Source: Solanum dulcamara
Taxonomy: Eukaryota; Streptophyta; Magnoliopsida; Solanales; Solanaceae
DNA: 64,000 nucleotides
Assembly: GCF_947179165.1 (NCBI RefSeq)
Contig: NC_077237.1
Span: 60,061,523 to 60,125,522, forward strand
Reading direction: 5' to 3'
A program made the translations under genes and the position numbers. The notes below the pieces were generated by a model that saw only the letters and a program-made list of their open reading frames with translations, was not told the DNA's origin and did not search any database. Shown here one piece after another: positions 59,814 through 64,000 of the stretch (its first letter is position 1; each line of letters opens with the position of its first letter).

Positions 59814-61166
59814 AACATTCGTCCACGAATGTTAAATTGATTCTAAATTCTCAATATTTTCTCAAGTGTTCTCATAGTTAATTATGTCCTTCACATACCT
59901 CCATTTGTCTAATCGCTTTAGTTCATTATAACGCATTCCAGGTTCTACGAGTAAAATGAAATTTCACAGGGAGTAACATTTTTGTACTCCAATATACTTG
60001 CTTTATTCTGCTGTGACAGTACGTATTCTGAAGTCATCCACATCATGTGTCACTTTCTGACTTTTTCTTGAAGGTCTTTGTCTATCATTTTCTTTTATTT
60101 CTCGATCTCGATCTTTGGGTTGTCTATCAATTAGAGCTAGGGTTTCCTCATATTATGACCTTACCGTCATCCAATAACCAATAACCCACTTGTTCTGATT
60201 GTCTTGGTTGAATCATTTCATAATTTCCTTTCCCTTAATTAGCAATACTTTAGGCATATTGTCTTGATTCATTTCTCCATATTTTTTTTAATTCAAACGT
60301 TTCTATTGCCCCTTTTTCTCAAAATGTTCTCTTAGCTCTCTTGTAACGCATACTATTGCAATCTTCACACGAATATGTGTAGGTGCGTAAATCAGCCCCG
60401 AATTATCTTAACATTGCCATACTAGTTTGTATGCAGACCTTATATTTTCTCTTACCTCTTTCAGTTAATATCAGGGTTCAACTATGGCTTTTGCCCTCAA
60501 TACTAATTATATCTCTGTAGTTTTGCCTCAACCTATCTTATACTATTCTTTGATGTATCTAAAATATTGCAATCACATTATTGCTACTGAATTCTTATTC
60601 TGTTTATTTCTGGAAAAAAAATTGGGCAGAGTTTCCTCTGTATTTCATACTATCCCAAAATCTGCACGCATAAAATACCAACAATGCCTCACAGGGTCAA
60701 CATATATATATTCATATCATATCATATCATATCTCAGCCACACAGGGCGCACAATATCAACAATAATATAAAAATGATGGACTTACCTCGTATGTCCAAC
60801 TCGAACTGCACCCGTTACACTTTCCTGTCTACTTTTTCTTTCAATTTTCAACTTTACATTTCAATTATGCTTCAATATTCTTACCTTATCCAGCATGCCT
60901 TTTTCGTATAATTACTTACCTGTATATTGTGTAGCTTCCAATATCATCAGTCATTTTTTTTATCGATGTCGTTCGTCAACTAAAATTAAAGGTTAGAAAA
61001 AAAGAATTCCATATCCTATTGTTGGGCTCTATCGCACGATCTTAGATATGAAAGAAAGGAAATATCCTAAATGTCCTATAGCCTCTTGTTTATAGATATA
61101 GTGCACAACACACCGATAAATAAGACTCTACTAAACACGGTCTGTAGACATACCGAGGACCAAACT
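59814..61166 (-). other. Element D internal region, no coding domain
   Basis: About 1.35 kb, A-rich in the sense (-) direction, with a (CATAT)n-like run near 60713-60732. ORFs up to 95 codons (60484-60771, +) show no recognisable family. Only the leader next to the primer site is conserved with other elements. Confidence 0.75.
61077..61133 (-). other. Conserved chromovirus leader block (element D)
   Basis: On the - strand TAGTAGAGTC (61133-61124) and GAGGCTATA (61085-61077), start to start 48 nt; it begins 34 nt after the primer site. A third word, ATCGTGCGATAGAG (61040-61027), also has counterparts in B and C. Confidence 0.7.
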
Positions 61167-61178
61167 GCTCTGATACCA
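61167..61178 (-). other. Primer binding site of element D
   Basis: TGGTATCAGAGC on the - strand, an exact match to the tRNA-iMet site, four bases from the LTR at 61183. Confidence 0.95.
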
Positions 61179-61182
61179 CTTT

Positions 61183-64000
61183 TGTCATGATCCAATCCCG
61201 TAGGCCATGACTGGTGCCCCAAGTTGGGCACCCAAAAGTACCCTTATCCCAAATTAATATTTTTAATCGAATAAACATAGGTAGTGATTAGAAAAGATTG
61301 CTAAATAGATCACAAAAATAGATGTAGGCACGAGGGCTGATAGGCCATCACGAAACACACACAACCCAAAATATATATACAAAACCCACAACATAACTCT
61401 GTCTTCAGACCTGTACAGATGATAGCATAGTCATATGACAGGACAGGGCCCCGTCGTACCCCTGACCAAAATATTCAAATATACAGAGATAAAGTCAGTA
61501 CCAAAATACAAGCTCCGAACAAGAGAGCACTATCAATGACGCAGCAAATATCCTAAACAGATAGATCAGCAAATTGAACTTCGGTACCTGCGGGCATGTA
61601 ACGCAGCCCCCGAAGAAAGGGGGTCAGTACGAAAAATGTACCGAATATGTAAAGCATGAACTGTAATAAGTAAAACCATAATCTGAATAGTAGGTGCAGA
61701 AAACGAAATAAATGTTCAAAATTTCAAAATGCTTATCATAATCACAAATCATATATGCAAAGACATATGCCATATCCGGCCCCATGTCATGGGACTCGGT
61801 GAACAAAACATGGTCGCCCTCCCGTCATTGGCGCCACAGCACATCATAACACCAGAGTAGGGAATATCTCCATAACAAATCATATCATATAAGATGGCCA
61901 TATCAAATCATATCATACCATATCATAAGCATATGTGTACATGGCACAGTATAACTCCGTGGCATAACATACACCACAACCCATGTACATGTCATACCTG
62001 CCCCCTCACGTCGGGGCACGGCGAAAAATATAGAGAAGTATGCTTGATAACATATTCTGGCCCAGGCTCAGTGAAAGAATGGTTACAGTATGCACGAGTA
62101 GAGTAGTGAGAAACTAAATGCAATTTAAAATATAAAAACATTTATAGAGACTCAATAGCTTAATCCTGATGACAAGTCATATAAAAGAAACTGAGCTATA
62201 ATCATAATGTACTTCTTTCCGATGTCACAATGGTCTAGGTCAAAACAGACTTTCAGAAATCATTTTCCATATTTCGAAACATAATATGGGGATCAATTGA
62301 ATAATTGAAATAACTATCATTTAAAAATCAAGACAATAGTTATTTCAAGTAACTTTCGATTGCCATTATGAATTATACTAAAGCATGAATTATATCAAAA
62401 GATGAATTATACCAAAATAGGATGGCTGGAATCAAACTCATGTATCAAAATATAATGATATAATTTCTAGGAATTTACGAACATTAGCCATCCTAGTGTC
62501 TCTAAGAATAGGAGCTTCTTTGGAATTTATACCTTCGTCCGTTTGTTTCATATAAATCATGCCAAAAGAAAGAAGGTTAGCTTTACATACCTTTAGTGTT
62601 TATCCACACACAACATGTATATGCTGCCTCATACTTATATTAATACGTTAAGCGTTATGGTTAAGATATGGAAAGGCATAAAACGTTTTTATCGTTAGTA
62701 GATTATTTCGAACAAAAACAAAAAAAACTGGACAGCACTTCCCCTTAATTTCATCACCCTTTTTCGAGTATATAAAAGTAAAACTGGGTTTTAGAGTCTA
62801 AATGAAAGTTTTAGATCTGTCAAATAGCTTTCCAAAACATCTTTAATCAACCAAAACGGAGCTTTACACAAGGAGTTATGCTAAATTTACTAACAGAAGT
62901 CCCATACAAAAACGGTTTGCAAAACACAAAATTCTGGGCAGCAACTCCCTTATATTGCTCACTTTTTTCCCCTTTCAAATCAGTCATAAAATCCCCAAGC
63001 AACATCAATAATCACACCTTCAAATGCCATGTCAAGACAAGCCAAGACGATATTCAAAAATACTCCAAATTTGCCCATTTTAATACCAACACTAATCATG
63101 GGATTTTCTTGCTTCCAAGTCCATTTAATACAAGTTAATATCTTCATTATAAGCTTATTGGTAAGTTAAGTCAGCCCACATTCATAACACTCAACAATAA
63201 TTCCAATCCACATACAACTACTATAGCTTCCAATTATCTTTAATGATTCATAGTGTTAACGTTTTATTGAAACAATCCTAAAACAGTCCAACCAACATAT
63301 AGTGCAACATATGACCTTCATTACCATTAATCCTCCAATCTCAACAATAACAATAACAACCTATCAAAATAGCCCTTAAGTACCAACATAAAGATGCTCA
63401 AAAACCTCATGAACACCTACCATAAGCCAAGCAAACCACCTATAATTTTACACCTTATTTCATACTATTTTTCAACAATTTTCGTGACCTATTGCAGCAG
63501 CCACACACAACCACAACATCATTCATTCATATGCAAGAAAGTCATGTTAATATCACCACAAGTTCTACAATAACCCATAACAAATTCAACCTCAACCTTA
63601 ACCATTTAATTCCTTCATTCTCATCACAAAATCCATAACAATAACAATCCAATACTAAGCAAAATTAATTCATCCTTGTCTACACCAAGCAGCCCCAAAC
63701 GTCTCCTACCATGCCTCAACATCAACACCCATAATTTCATACATTCATCACTCATTTATGAACTCACACAAGCTTCAATTACCTTCAAGATGAGGGAAAA
63801 ACAAAAAAGGAGATGAAATCTTACCTTAGGCTTTTATGACATAATTTGCTTGAAAACTTGAGGGCTTGGTCAAAAATGTTTTTGCTTCTTTAATGGACCC
63901 ATCCTTGCTGCCATAAACTTGAATAATCACCAACCTTGATCCTTTAATCTCTCCCTCAATTTCTTTCTCGTTACTTCTCTCTATCTTCATTTGTTGAAAA
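61183..64000 (-). repeat. Element D 5' LTR, cut by the window edge
   Basis: Starts TGTCATGATCC and follows 56310-59125 nearly base for base to the window end. About 670 more bases are expected. Confidence 0.95.

Larger units (their letters stand above)
56310..64000 (-). mobile_element. Element D: non-autonomous LTR retrotransposon with giant LTRs
   Basis: Left (3') LTR 56310-59797, polypurine tract, 1.4-kb internal region, primer site 61167-61178, right (5') LTR from 61183 running out of the window. LTR ends TGTTACACCCC and GGGTCGTGACA. No gag, protease, RT or integrase domain is present in the internal region on either strand. LTR copies differ at roughly 45-50 places in about 2.8 kb by eye, so this is the youngest insertion here. 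The left flank GTATC (56305-56309) is the expected target duplication. Confidence 0.92.

Noticed and set aside
1..64000. tRNA, rRNA, CRISPR arrays, riboswitches, bacterial operons
   Set aside because: None seen. The tRNA-like words are retroelement primer sites, and all repeats fit LTRs, microsatellites or transposon ends.

Overview
This window looks like repeat-rich nuclear DNA from a flowering plant with a large, transposon-loaded genome. A Solanaceae-type eudicot is my best guess, judging from the chromovirus (Tekay/Del-like Ty3) families, a Tnt1-like Ty1/copia element and a plant L1 LINE with a DUF4283 ORF1. The taxon is inference. I see no intact host gene, no tRNA, rRNA or CRISPR. The only recognisable host-gene sequence is a short decayed aquaporin (PIP1-type) fragment at 6264-6474.

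Layout. Bases 1-776 are the end of a Ty3 LTR, its tRNA-iMet primer site and a decayed gag start (+ strand). Bases 781-2956 are a truncated LTR on the other strand, and 2957-3830 looks like the tail of another retroelement. From about 4439 to beyond the right edge the window is best read as one old CACTA (En/Spm) DNA transposon on the + strand, split by nested insertions. Its putative 5' terminus is at 4439, the C-terminal part of the TNP2-like transposase is at 29262-30516, and the TNPA/Transposase_24-like second gene is at 31772-32422, 37574-37866 and 39110-39522.

Insertions into the CACTA element: (A) a Ty3 chromovirus on the - strand, 6679-29261. Its left LTR was hit by an L1 LINE (7807-19770, 13-bp target duplication), which was itself hit by a solo LTR (F, 14549-17479). 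(B') A Tnt1-like copia element on the - strand, 32423-37573, with a perfect AGATT target duplication. (B) A Ty3 chromovirus on the + strand starting at 39523. Element B carries three further insertions: a solo LTR (E, 44482-46690, perfect GCTAG duplication), a damaged chromovirus C on the - strand (47299 to about 53757, with an internal deletion and a small inversion that flips part of B's integrase), and a young non-autonomous element D (56310 to beyond 64000) with LTRs of about 3.5 kb and almost no internal region.

The most interesting signal is not a gene. In five different chromovirus families (the element at 1, A, B, C and the coding-free D) a leader block lies 33-41 nt downstream of the primer site. 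It has two short conserved words held 48-49 nt apart, although LTRs and proteins have diverged. Because D keeps the primer site and this block but no gag-pol, the block is a good candidate for a packaging/dimerisation or mobilisation signal. Other points are family-specific palindromic word clusters in the LTR U3 regions, two 3' terminal hairpins in the LINE, an in-frame duplication of a protease active site, and a nest whose order gives relative ages.
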